Source of the DNA: an uncultured Clostridia bacterium
GTDB taxonomy: Bacteria > Bacillota > Clostridia > Oscillospirales > Oscillospiraceae
Assembly: GCA_947165825.1 (NCBI GenBank)
Contig: CAMVBX010000004.1
Location: forward strand, 1 to 42,024
Direction of reading: 5' to 3'
Length of the DNA: 42,024 bases
Below are positions 20,101 to 28,681 of this stretch, one piece after another. Under the pieces are notes generated by a model. The model saw only the letters and a program-made list of their open reading frames with translations, was not told where the DNA came from and ran no database searches. The position numbers were made by a program, and so were the translations under genes. The stretch's first letter is position 1; each line of letters starts with the position of its first letter.

Positions 20101-23100
20101 CGGAGGGATCCCGCCGCTGAAGCTGATCATGACCATGAGCTTTGCTGCCCTGCAGATTCTGGAGGGGACGGCAAAGATGGAGGTGTCGGGCTCCGGCGTC
20201 AACATCACTGCCAGCAACCTGAAGATCCAGGACACGATCGAGGTCGTCAAGAAGATCTCCGTGGGGCTGCAGTGGTATCCCGATCTGAAGCTCACCGGCG
20301 CGGTCTACGTCAGCATGTTTGAACGGACGATCGAAGGCCAGGGTTACATGATCATTCTGGGGAAGAACTACACCGACTGGTTCTTCGAGATGTTCGTGCG
20401 TGCGGCACTGCAGATCCCGGATTCGATCCCCGTGGTCGGCGGCATGGTGATCGCCGCGGTGGATCTGGGCGTCAGCACCGAGAAGATCTGGGGCGCGCTG
20501 GAAGCGCTGAAGATCGTGGTGGGCGTTACCTACTACTGGGGTGAGGATTCCGTCGACTTCGGGTCCGGCAGCAAGGCCCACCCCACCTATCCCAACCTGC
20601 TGCTGAACGGCTATGACGGCGAGTGCGAGGACTTCCCGATCGCCTATGACGAAGAAAACGGCCGCACGCTCTATGCCCACTTCGGAACCAACTTTGAATC
20701 GCCCCGGGGCGCACAGATCCTGTCTGACGGCGATCTGATCCTGATGGGTACGGAGGGTGTGTTCTCCAACGGCAGCAAGACCAGCCACAGATTCAACCTG
20801 GGCGCCTACAATGGAGTGAACAACGCCTCCACGGTGGTGCAGATCAGCTATCATGCGGAGAGCCCGGAGGAGGCGGAGAGCCTGGCCCGGAGCTTCACCG
20901 TGATCGATGAGAATCAGACCGCCTTCCCGCTGACCTTCTACGACGGCACCAATCTGGACAGCGCCAACGCCAATGTCAGCTGGGATGCGGACACGACTGC
21001 GGAAAAGAACGCGACCTTTGCATTTACAGTGACGGACGCAAACCAGTTCGGCAAGGACTGGAACCTCTCCACCGGTCAGACCAAGGCGGATGTGGTGCTT
21101 TACAACGTGCTTCCTGTGCCGGAGGTCACTGAAGTCTCCACATCCGGTCCGCTTGCCGCGGGCAGCAGCACGACGATCCGTTGGGCAGGCACCGGGCTGG
21201 AGGAGCTGGACAGCATCAGTTTCTTCCTGGTGACGAGCGAAGACCCCACTGAGGACGCGGGATATCCGGTGGGGAGCGCTGTCACCGAGGGGATCGGGGC
21301 CGGCAGTGTCACCCTGACCGTACCCGGCGATGTGCCTGCGGGCGAATACTATCTGCGGGCAGTGTACAGCAAAGACGATCAGCTCAACGGCATTGTCCAC
21401 AGCAACGGCAAGATCACGGTGACCAATCCCAACACTCCCGCAGACGCGGGCGCGATCCTTGTCACTCCGGCAGGGGACCTGCGATATAACGTCACCATCC
21501 CGGAGACGGACGATCCCAATACCACAGGTTACGCTGTCACGGTTTACAACGCCGACGGCAGCGCCACCGACATCACAGGCATGACCTTTGACAAGGCCGA
21601 AAGCGGCGACACGATCCTGACGGTGGGCGGCAGCTATACCGCGCCGGTCCGTTCCAGCGCCGATGATCCGGATTCCGCGGTCAACGGCACGGAGACCGTG
21701 GGACTGGAGGCCGGCAGGAACTACCGCATCGGCGTTACGCCGTATCAGACGCTGGATACCGATTGGGACGGAGAACCGGATACGATCGTCTACGGCGAGG
21801 AGACTGTGGTTTCCGCCGGGACGCTGCCCCAGGCGGTGACTCCCACCGCCGTGCTGACGGCGGAAGGCCAGACCATGACGGCCCTGGCGGATATGGCGGA
21901 GGGCGACCCGATCCCGGTGTTCACCTCCGGCGATCTGGAGATCGCAGCCGCCTTCTCCGAGACGGTCAACGGCAGCTGGACGCTGGACAACGGCGAGGTG
22001 TGGAGCGCTGAGGAAGGCTCTGACACGGATCTTGTCTCCGGCAGCTTTGCCGACGCAGCGGAGACCGCCATCTCGCTCAGAGGCCTGAGCGACGGCAGTC
22101 ATATCCTGCGCGTCTCCGGTCAGGCGGCCGACGACGGCGATCGCTTTGTCTACGAATACCACTTCACCGTGGATACCACCGCCCCGCGCCTGCTGCTCAG
22201 TGCTCCGCTGAACGGCAGCGTGTTCGGCAAGAACGGCGCGCTGGAGATCGCCGGCGTGACCGATACTGACGCCCTGCTGACGGTCACCATCGACGGCCGG
22301 ACGGTCATTGACAGCCAGACAGTCGAGCAGGCGAGCGGAACCCTCGACACAGACGGCGTCTTCTCAATCAACACCACGATCCCGGATCCCAACAGCGCAG
22401 CGACCCACACGGTGGTGATCTCCGCCGCCGATGAAAACGGCAACTGCACCGAGGAACAGGTCATTACGGTGGCCCATCCCGGCCTGGGCGACCTGGTCGA
22501 TCTGGTGCTGATGGCCGACGGGTCCATCCCGGCGGACGGCAACATTGCCACCGCTGCGGCCGGAACCGCGCAGCTCACCCTGTTGGGCGTCACCTCGGAC
22601 GGCACACGGTTCGTCCTGGATTCGGACGTCGTCTACTGGAATTGCATCGCGGCGGAAGGCGCTGCGTCGGTTGACGCCGACGGCATGCTGACCTATGACG
22701 CCTATACCAAGGGCTATGTGGAAGCCATGGTGGAGGTCACTGCCGGCGCTTATCGGAGCGCGGCATTGACCCTCGGCTCCGAACCGCAGAACGGATATGT
22801 GGCGGTGTCGAGCACCGTGGGCGGCACGGCTGAAGGCGGCGGATATTATGCCGTCGGCGAGACCGTGACCCTGACCGCCATACCGGATGAGGGGTATGTC
22901 TTTGACTGCTGGGAGATCACCGGCGTGACGGCAAACGACCTGACCTCTGAGACGGTCACCTTCACGATGCCGTCCGGCAGCGTGGAGGCCAAGGCAAACT
23001 TCAAGGCAGAGGGCGCCCCGGAGGAGCCCGAGTACACCGTGAGCTTTGACACGGACGGCGGCAGCACGGTTGCTCCGCAGACGGTGAAGAACGGCAAGAC

Positions 23101-24004
23101 GGCAGCTAAGCCCGCGGACCCGACCAAGGAAGGCTATACCTTCGGCGGTTGGTACCTGGGCGAGACGGCGTACGATTTCAGCACGCCCGTCACGAAAAAC
23201 ATCACGCTGAAGGCGAAGTGGACCGAGAAATTCAATCCCGCACCCGGCCCGAATGTTCCGTATCTGCCAGACGAAAGCAGAATCGGATACGCGGACGTTC
23301 CGGAGGACGTTGACCCGAACCGTTACGTTCCTTATACCATCGACGCAGACGGGAACAAGACGATCATACCCATCTCCTCGGTGATGGAGGACGGCAGACT
23401 GGCGTATCTGAAGCCGGTCGGCGGGCAGGTGTTCTTCTTGGAGAATCCGGTGACCTTCAGCGACATTGACGGCCACTGGGCAAAAGACAACATCATCTGG
23501 ACGGCGGCGCACGGACTGTTTAACGGCATCGGCGGCGGCCGCTTCAATCCTCAGGGCACGATGACGCGGGCGATGTTCGTGACGGTGCTCTATCGGATGG
23601 CCGGATCGCCGAAGGTGACGGGCACCAGCAAGTTCGCTGATGTGCCGGCGGACACTTGGTATACCGACGCGGTGACCTGGGCTTCGGCCAACGGGATCGT
23701 CAACGGCGTCAGCGACACGGAGTTCGCTCCGAACAGAGATGTGAACCGGGAGCAGATGTGCGCCATGGTGGCTCGCTTCCTGCGCACCTTCAGTTATGCC
23801 CTGAAGCTGGGCGAGAAGGTCGAATTCAAGGACGCCGGCCTGATCTCGTCCTGGGCGGCGGTTGATGTGGAGTACTGCCAGCGGGCAGGAATCATCAACG
23901 GCAAGCCCGGCGGCGTGTTCGATCCGAAGGCCAACGCCACCCGTGCGGAGAATGCCACGGTGATGAAGCGCATGGTCGAAGCGATCATTACGAGCTTGAA
24001 ATAA
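17156..24004 (+). CDS. Giant (2282 aa) S-layer-homology (SLH) anchored surface protein
   Basis: Signal peptide; InlB/Flg_new-type repeat YTVSFDTDGGSTVAPQTVKNGKTAAKPADPTKEGYTFGGWYLGETAYDFSTPVTKNITLKAKW; three C-terminal SLH modules (VTFSDIDGHWAKDNIIWTAAHGLFNGIGGGRFNPQGTMTRAMFVTVLYRMAG...). Confidence 0.92.
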   Translation: MNVTHCKRFLAVLLFFALLLPMLPISALAANEDVVQIDNGYIEVSVSTKNGGFHVNTVEGNLLRKSDNNKNLLYHSGRYDTSFVSFRVGSGANAKDYLFGGQYPGSSEIVVTKMASGELVAAWAVDGITFTQTISLAAENSSEHGMVSINLSAMNTSGAAVPIQARILLDTCLGDQDYAHYQINGGAVTHTLDTEQIITDEAALRSFYALDDLANPGVTAYVVSNPAKVAIAHWNNLAASLFDFAPDTSMNFTNPINVYLTADSACALYYDLGTVANGAAKSAVGYYGVYSNHTVKLQNSVAINAVAPMRLTLNDSKTAYVRESAVGSADFAVTVSAENFKSGTSRELSNVILAVHSSSGLRSLSDSGAELGIDYESTDPLMIPYDRIAEGETITKTLYFQAKKGDSTSYERITIGMYQGEVTSENLLGERYVYLLLPGGDGSIPKVCFNSMTPEIIYNTGTRHLYVAVTNALLLSDALDAGHCVFMAYSTDGKKAWEIPSDNITVDVSAGVADVALTDELKLAVGSWKLQLEWTDEAVSQEIVASTYQKQTADKLKFQISDNPKYKNDTYGVLAAVKYGKGTTQYPYYYRLQSFADESSYKQFAEAKEHEWVEIPLVLRGAFTADQRYGEKGENGKLLSSYYYSAVSKKSVDPKTRETNVDNPITINNCLDFEGGSIAIYYENYESKDAVSSAICVEFDGDLYTSDARTSVWTGKAALTKLEQGGDFALIHYDANGNRKQSDATPITLIWPNVFGMAQTLAGMAFKLAYGQFGVMEKDGKEIGRVISFAASLSLSFLRSPEGDKTDYGTASYFGRMQELWKDWRGASIYQYAYHGGRYEKLVDIGMNDRNKSEETQQGVQTSVMVPDILFGCGEGLVGLNFTVDVTVRNMVESLAKIEAALSINTINNWSFGMEGKCELIDDIKMEAKLKFKSYNNIPVPDELYFYVGGFKPGLCIDPCGVVWITGAGGGFSGLYDTIFYTGGIPPLKLIMTMSFAALQILEGTAKMEVSGSGVNITASNLKIQDTIEVVKKISVGLQWYPDLKLTGAVYVSMFERTIEGQGYMIILGKNYTDWFFEMFVRAALQIPDSIPVVGGMVIAAVDLGVSTEKIWGALEALKIVVGVTYYWGEDSVDFGSGSKAHPTYPNLLLNGYDGECEDFPIAYDEENGRTLYAHFGTNFESPRGAQILSDGDLILMGTEGVFSNGSKTSHRFNLGAYNGVNNASTVVQISYHAESPEEAESLARSFTVIDENQTAFPLTFYDGTNLDSANANVSWDADTTAEKNATFAFTVTDANQFGKDWNLSTGQTKADVVLYNVLPVPEVTEVSTSGPLAAGSSTTIRWAGTGLEELDSISFFLVTSEDPTEDAGYPVGSAVTEGIGAGSVTLTVPGDVPAGEYYLRAVYSKDDQLNGIVHSNGKITVTNPNTPADAGAILVTPAGDLRYNVTIPETDDPNTTGYAVTVYNADGSATDITGMTFDKAESGDTILTVGGSYTAPVRSSADDPDSAVNGTETVGLEAGRNYRIGVTPYQTLDTDWDGEPDTIVYGEETVVSAGTLPQAVTPTAVLTAEGQTMTALADMAEGDPIPVFTSGDLEIAAAFSETVNGSWTLDNGEVWSAEEGSDTDLVSGSFADAAETAISLRGLSDGSHILRVSGQAADDGDRFVYEYHFTVDTTAPRLLLSAPLNGSVFGKNGALEIAGVTDTDALLTVTIDGRTVIDSQTVEQASGTLDTDGVFSINTTIPDPNSAATHTVVISAADENGNCTEEQVITVAHPGLGDLVDLVLMADGSIPADGNIATAAAGTAQLTLLGVTSDGTRFVLDSDVVYWNCIAAEGAASVDADGMLTYDAYTKGYVEAMVEVTAGAYRSAALTLGSEPQNGYVAVSSTVGGTAEGGGYYAVGETVTLTAIPDEGYVFDCWEITGVTANDLTSETVTFTMPSGSVEAKANFKAEGAPEEPEYTVSFDTDGGSTVAPQTVKNGKTAAKPADPTKEGYTFGGWYLGETAYDFSTPVTKNITLKAKWTEKFNPAPGPNVPYLPDESRIGYADVPEDVDPNRYVPYTIDADGNKTIIPISSVMEDGRLAYLKPVGGQVFFLENPVTFSDIDGHWAKDNIIWTAAHGLFNGIGGGRFNPQGTMTRAMFVTVLYRMAGSPKVTGTSKFADVPADTWYTDAVTWASANGIVNGVSDTEFAPNRDVNREQMCAMVARFLRTFSYALKLGEKVEFKDAGLISSWAAVDVEYCQRAGIINGKPGGVFDPKANATRAENATVMKRMVEAIITSLK

Positions 24005-24015
24005 CCTGGGACAGA

Positions 24016-24049
24016 GGACAGGGCGCCTGATGCTTCAGGCTCCCTGTCC
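24016..24049 (+). other. Strong intergenic hairpin between the SLH giant and subtilase genes
   Basis: GGACAGGG(C)GCCTGA-TGCT-TCAGGC(T)CCCTGTCC; no following U-tract on the + strand. Confidence 0.7.
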
Positions 24050-24058
24050 TGCAAAAAG

Positions 24059-25474
24059 ATGATGAAACAGAGAACAGCGATTCTATTGGTATTTTGTCTC
24101 CTGTTCACGCTGGTCTGTCCGGTCGGGGCGGCGGAGGAACCCATCCGCATCGGGTTCATCGACAGCGGGATCTCCGTCAAGCATATCGATCCCGGTCATG
24201 TAGCCGAGGGGAGAAATTATGTGTTTCCGGAAGCGGACACCCAGGACCGGATCGGCCACGGAACCGCCACGGCAGGCATGGTGTTGGGCGCGGAAGACCA
24301 GGGTGTGGCCGGAGTGTTTCCCGAGGCGGTTGCCGTCCCGCTGGTGGTGGTGGACGCCTATCCCTCCGGCGCGATCGAAAACGGCGGGCCCGCGGCGCTC
24401 TGTGCGGCGCTCCGCGACGCGGTAGATGAGTTCGGCTGCAGGATCATCAACATCAGCCTCTCCACTCCGGAGGACTCAGAGGAGCTGCGGGATGCCGTCG
24501 CCTATGCGGAGAGCCGGGGCGTCTTGATCGTCACCTGTACGGGCAACGACGGCGAAGACGGAACTGTTTACTATCCCGCCGCCTATCCCACGACGGTTTC
24601 GGTGGGGTCGGCGGAGGGGGATCATCCCGCCTCCTTCTCCCAAACGGGTGCGGACCTGTTGACCGACGGCGTGGGTCTGACCGCGGCGACGAACAAGAAC
24701 AGCATCGCTTCCACTGTCGTCAGCGGGACGTCCTACTCCTGTGCGATCGTCTCCGGTCTCTGCGCGAGGCTGCTGACGCGCTACCCGGGCCTGACTCCGG
24801 CAGAGGTGCGGCAGACGCTCTATGCACTGGCGGCGGACCTGTTGGAGCCGGGCTATGATGCCCGCAGCGGATGGGGATATCTTCCGCCGGACGTCACGAT
24901 CCCGTACCCCTATCTGGATGTAGCGGCAGATGCCTGGAGTTATCCCGCGATCTGCTATGTCACAGAGACAGGCGCGATGAACGGCGTGGGGAACGGGACC
25001 TTCCGGCCGAACGGAACGATGACTCGGGCCATGTTCGCTGCGGTGCTTTACCGCATGGCGGGAGAGCCGGAGGCAGCAGACGAGAATCCGTTTTTCGATG
25101 TGGAGAACGGGGCCTGGTACGCCGGCGCCATATGCTGGGCCGCCGGGGAGGGGATCATCACAGGGTATCATGACGGAAGTTTCGGTCCGGAGGACCCGGT
25201 GACCCGGGAACAGCTGGTGACGATCCTCTGGCGTTTCTGCGGCAAGCCAGAGGGGCTGAGCGACCTGTCCGGTTTCACCGACGCGGGCAGCGTCAGCAGC
25301 TGGGCGGAGGAGGCCTTCCGCTGGGCTGCTGGTGCAGGTATCATCGGCGGAAGACCGGGCGGCATCCTCGACCCGAACGCCGCTGTAAGCCGAGCCGAGG
25401 CCGCGCAGATCCTGATGAGGTATCTGGGGCAGCCTGATGAGCATTTGTCAATTCTGGAGGCCGTTGCAAATTGA
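24059..25474 (+). CDS. S8 (subtilisin-like) serine peptidase with C-terminal SLH domains
   Basis: IGFIDSGI (Asp), GHGTATAGMV (His), CTGNDGEDG (oxyanion Asn), GTSYSCAIVSG (Ser); SLH modules from ~24907. Confidence 0.92.
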   Translation: MMKQRTAILLVFCLLFTLVCPVGAAEEPIRIGFIDSGISVKHIDPGHVAEGRNYVFPEADTQDRIGHGTATAGMVLGAEDQGVAGVFPEAVAVPLVVVDAYPSGAIENGGPAALCAALRDAVDEFGCRIINISLSTPEDSEELRDAVAYAESRGVLIVTCTGNDGEDGTVYYPAAYPTTVSVGSAEGDHPASFSQTGADLLTDGVGLTAATNKNSIASTVVSGTSYSCAIVSGLCARLLTRYPGLTPAEVRQTLYALAADLLEPGYDARSGWGYLPPDVTIPYPYLDVAADAWSYPAICYVTETGAMNGVGNGTFRPNGTMTRAMFAAVLYRMAGEPEAADENPFFDVENGAWYAGAICWAAGEGIITGYHDGSFGPEDPVTREQLVTILWRFCGKPEGLSDLSGFTDAGSVSSWAEEAFRWAAGAGIIGGRPGGILDPNAAVSRAEAAQILMRYLGQPDEHLSILEAVAN

Positions 25475-25705
25475 AAGTTTGCATCGGTCTCCGTCTATGT
25501 CAAAGAGTGAACAGAAAAACCGGGAGAGTGTGGAAAATGCCGCAAGGGATAATGTTAGAGTTTGTATGGTCGTGTATGGCTTTTGCAGCGCGTGCTCCCG
25601 GACTCAAAATAACTCAACAATTTACTTGCACGCCTTTCGAAATGAGCTAACATGATCTCATACGAACCGAAACCGTCAGCTGACCAGCCTGTAAAGGAGG
25701 ACAGT

Positions 25706-26207
25706 ATGCTGGATCAGCAAAAAACCACGATTCTGTACTGCCGCCTCAGCAATGAGGATCAGATAGATGGGGAGAGCAACTCCATCCAGAATCAACGCGA
25801 TGTTTTAACCCGATATGCTGATCTCCCGCTGCTACGAGGATACGGTACTCGGACATCTCAGCCGTGAGCGTTACGAAAAAATGACGCAGGGATACGAAGA
25901 GGAACAGGAGCGCCTGAAAGCAGAGGTAGAGACGCTGGAAGAATGGGTGGTGAACGAGGAAGAAATGGACGGCAACATGGACAGCTTCCTCGATGTGGTT
26001 CAGCGGTACGTGGACGTGCCGGAACTGACGCCCACGATCGTAAACGAGTATATCAAGAAAATCATCGTTTACGCGCCGGACAAATCCAGCGTTCATCGGC
26101 AGCAGAAGGTGAAAATCTTCTGGAACTTCCTTGACGAAACCGCCATCCCCGATATTGAGGGAACTGTTGTATATAAAAGACCCCTGAAAACGCAGAAAAC
26201 GGCGTGA
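25706..26207 (+). pseudogene. Decayed large serine recombinase (TnpX/TndX-like): N-terminus joined out of frame to C-terminus
   Basis: N-terminal MLDQQKTTILYCRLSNEDQIDGESNSIQNQRDVLTRYA in one frame; C-terminal YEDTVLGHLSRERYEKMTQGYEEEQERLKAEVETLEEW...YIKKIIVYAPDKSSVHRQQKVKIFWNFL in another; central region missing. Confidence 0.82.
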
Positions 26208-26298
26208 CCTTTCGGTCACACCGTTTCCTGCGGGGTACATAGGGAAAAAGTTCCTTACCACTATGAACCCTTGGGTCGAGGGGCTGTTTTCTGTCCGA

Positions 26299-28596
26299 TC
26301 ACGCGCTCAGAGCTTCCCGGGGAAGGACGCCGGTTTCCGTCAGAAGATCCGTCACCGTACTCACCGGGATGATCTCCAGCTTTTCCTTCACCTCCGGCGC
26401 CACGTCCTTCAGGTCGAAGAGATTGGCCTTGGGGATATACACCCGGGTCACCCCCGCCCGCTGGGCCGCCATGAGCTTTTCCGGCAGACCGCCGATGGGG
26501 CATACCGCTCCCCGCAGGGAGACTTCCCCGGTCATGGCGATATGGGGATCCACCACCCGGCCCGTCACCAGGGAGGCCAGAGCCGTGGTCAGGGTCACCC
26601 CCGCGCTGGGGCCGTCCTTGGGCACGGAACCCGCGGGCACGTGGATATGCAGATCGTTTTCCCGGAAGAGCTCCGCCTTCTCCGGGAAGGCCGCCTTCAC
26701 CAGGCTCAGAGCGATGCGGGCGGATTCCTTCATCACGTCCCCCAGTTGGCCGGTGAGGATGACCTCTCCCCGTCCCGGGGTGAAGAGAGTCTCGATATAG
26801 AGGATCTCGCCCCCCGCCTGGGTCCAGGCCAGGCCCGTCACCACTCCGGCCCGGGGCTCCGGCAGCACCTCATTATGCTGGATGGGCCGCTCCTCCAGGG
26901 TCTCCCGCAGGAGCTCCGGCGTGACGTTGAAGCTCTCTTCCGGCTGTTCTGCCACCTTCACCGCCAGGCTGCGGCAGAGGGTATCGATATGCTTCCGCAG
27001 TCCCCGGACACCCGCCTCCATGGTATACTCCGAGATCAGCAGCTCCAGGGTCTCCTCCGGCACAGTGAGCTTCCCCTCCGGGATTCCCATGGTCTCCATG
27101 GACCGGGGCAGGAGATGACGCCGGGCGATCTGCAGCTTTTCCAGAGGACTGTAGCCCGTGAACTGGATCACCTCCATCCGGTTCAGGAGGGGCTCCGGGA
27201 TCCCGTCGGTGGAGTTGGCCGTGCAGATAAACAGCACGTCGGACAGGTCATAGGGCACGTTCATGTAGTGGTCGGTGAAGGTGTTGTTCTGCTCCGGATC
27301 CAGCACCTCCAGCAGGGCGGAGGCAGGACTGCCGTTGTAGGAAGCGGAGAGCTTATCCACCTCGTCCAGCACCATCACGGGATTGGATACCCCGCTTTTC
27401 TGGATGCCGTCCATGATCCGGCCCGGCATGGCGCCGATATAGGTTCGCCTATGGCCCCGGATATCCGATTCATCGTGCACGCCCCCCAGGCTCACCCGGC
27501 TGTAAGCCCGGCCCAGCGCCCGGGCGATGCTCTTGCCGATGCTGGTCTTGCCCGTGCCAGGAGCGCCGACGAACAGGAGGATGGAGCCGGACTGCTGCCG
27601 CTTCAGATTCATCACGGCGATCTGCTGGATGATCCGCTCCTTCACCTTTTTCAGGCCGTAATGGTCCTCGTCCAGGATCCGCCTGGCGGCGGCCAGGTCG
27701 ATGTTCCGGGCCTCCTCCTTCTTCCAGGAAAGACCGGTCATGAAATCCAGCCAATCGTAGAGCATGCCGGATTCCACGCTCTCCCGCCCCTCCTGCTTTA
27801 GCCGGTTCAGCACCTTTTCCGCCTCCCGGCGGGCGGTCTCGTTCATGCCGGATTCCGCGATCTTCCGTTCGAACTTCTGGACGTCGGTGATATTCTCCGG
27901 ATGCATCTCATCCAGCTCCCGCTGCAGATGCTCCATCTGCCGCTTGATGGCGGCCTCCTTGATCCGCTGCTGGTTCTCCTTCTGCTGGGAGCTCACCGCC
28001 TCATTGGTGATGCGCCCCACCTCCAGGAAAGCGTACAGGGCCTTCTCCACCAGCTCTGCCCGTCTGGCCTTGCTGTCCTCCGCCAGGATGGCGTAGCGCT
28101 CCTCATTGGAGAGGTTCAGCCAGGGGGACATGACGCAGGCGGCCATGCCCACGCTGCGGATACTCTCCAGGAAGCCCTCCGCCGCCGGGGCCCAGTCAAA
28201 GCCCTTGGCAAACTGCCGCATCTCCTGGAGCAGGCTCCGGAGCTTCTCCGCCTCCACCGACGGATCCAGGTCCTCCGTATCGTTCCTGCGGGCAATGGAA
28301 AGCTGCACCGTATGATCCGGGTCGATGTACACGCTCTGCAGATCCACCCGATACTGGGTATCCACCACCGCGAAGCCGTTGTGGTTCAGCTCCCGCACGG
28401 TGCCGGAAACGCCGATGGGATAAAAGCTGTCCTCCTGCAGTTCTGTCAGGGCTGCGTTTTCCTTCGCCACGATCAGGATCACCTTTTCTCCCGGGGTGAC
28501 CCCCCGCTGCCCGGCGCTGCGGCGGAGCATATCCAGGGGCAGATACAGGGAAGCATCCGGGCTGAGGATCATGTTGTAGGTCGGTACGACGATCAT
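26299..28596 (-). CDS. lon: ATP-dependent Lon protease (LonA type)
   Basis: Walker A GAPGTGKTS, GGVHDESDIRGHRRTYIGAMPGRI, catalytic KDGPSAGVTLTTALASLV; start at MIVVPTYN after RBS aaggaggg. Confidence 0.95.
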   Translation of the reverse strand: MIVVPTYNMILSPDASLYLPLDMLRRSAGQRGVTPGEKVILIVAKENAALTELQEDSFYPIGVSGTVRELNHNGFAVVDTQYRVDLQSVYIDPDHTVQLSIARRNDTEDLDPSVEAEKLRSLLQEMRQFAKGFDWAPAAEGFLESIRSVGMAACVMSPWLNLSNEERYAILAEDSKARRAELVEKALYAFLEVGRITNEAVSSQQKENQQRIKEAAIKRQMEHLQRELDEMHPENITDVQKFERKIAESGMNETARREAEKVLNRLKQEGRESVESGMLYDWLDFMTGLSWKKEEARNIDLAAARRILDEDHYGLKKVKERIIQQIAVMNLKRQQSGSILLFVGAPGTGKTSIGKSIARALGRAYSRVSLGGVHDESDIRGHRRTYIGAMPGRIMDGIQKSGVSNPVMVLDEVDKLSASYNGSPASALLEVLDPEQNNTFTDHYMNVPYDLSDVLFICTANSTDGIPEPLLNRMEVIQFTGYSPLEKLQIARRHLLPRSMETMGIPEGKLTVPEETLELLISEYTMEAGVRGLRKHIDTLCRSLAVKVAEQPEESFNVTPELLRETLEERPIQHNEVLPEPRAGVVTGLAWTQAGGEILYIETLFTPGRGEVILTGQLGDVMKESARIALSLVKAAFPEKAELFRENDLHIHVPAGSVPKDGPSAGVTLTTALASLVTGRVVDPHIAMTGEVSLRGAVCPIGGLPEKLMAAQRAGVTRVYIPKANLFDLKDVAPEVKEKLEIIPVSTVTDLLTETGVLPREALSA

Positions 28597-28617
28597 GCTG
28601 ATCCCTCCTTTGGGATA

Positions 28618-28639
28618 AATAAATGAGTGTTCGTTCATC
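28618..28639. promoter_or_regulatory. Candidate TetR operator upstream of lon
   Basis: AATAAATGA-GTGT-TCGTTCATC, similar in sequence and spacing to 29260-29281. Confidence 0.5.
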
Positions 28640-28652
28640 AAACTTCGGGAAA

Positions 28653-28676
28653 AAACCCCGCTCGGGGCGGGGACTG
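28653..28676 (-). terminator. Candidate terminator after the TetR gene
   Basis: Minus strand: CCCCGCCCCGAGCGGGG followed by TTTTTT. Confidence 0.5.
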
Positions 28677-28681
28677 GGGAT

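Noticed and set aside
17195-22162. 1655-aa antisense ORF opposite the SLH giant, plus similar ones at 14074..17364 and 22364..23512
   Set aside because: GC-rich, codon-periodic sense genes leave the antisense frame open; the proteins are Arg/His/Val/Gly-rich with no recognisable domain, while the sense frames carry signal peptides and SLH/Ig domains.
9277-24004. CRISPR array or DNA-level tandem repeats in the giant genes
   Set aside because: No regularly spaced near-identical nucleotide repeats seen; modularity is only at protein level.
5839-25684. 13-nt ACCGTCAGCTGAC (containing palindrome GTCAGCTGAC) at 5839-5851 and 25672-25684, flanking the surface locus and near the recombinase scar; possible att sites
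   Set aside because: A shared 13-mer is expected several times by chance in 42 kb, and the recombinase remnant lies outside rather than inside the interval. Would need an empty site in a relative.
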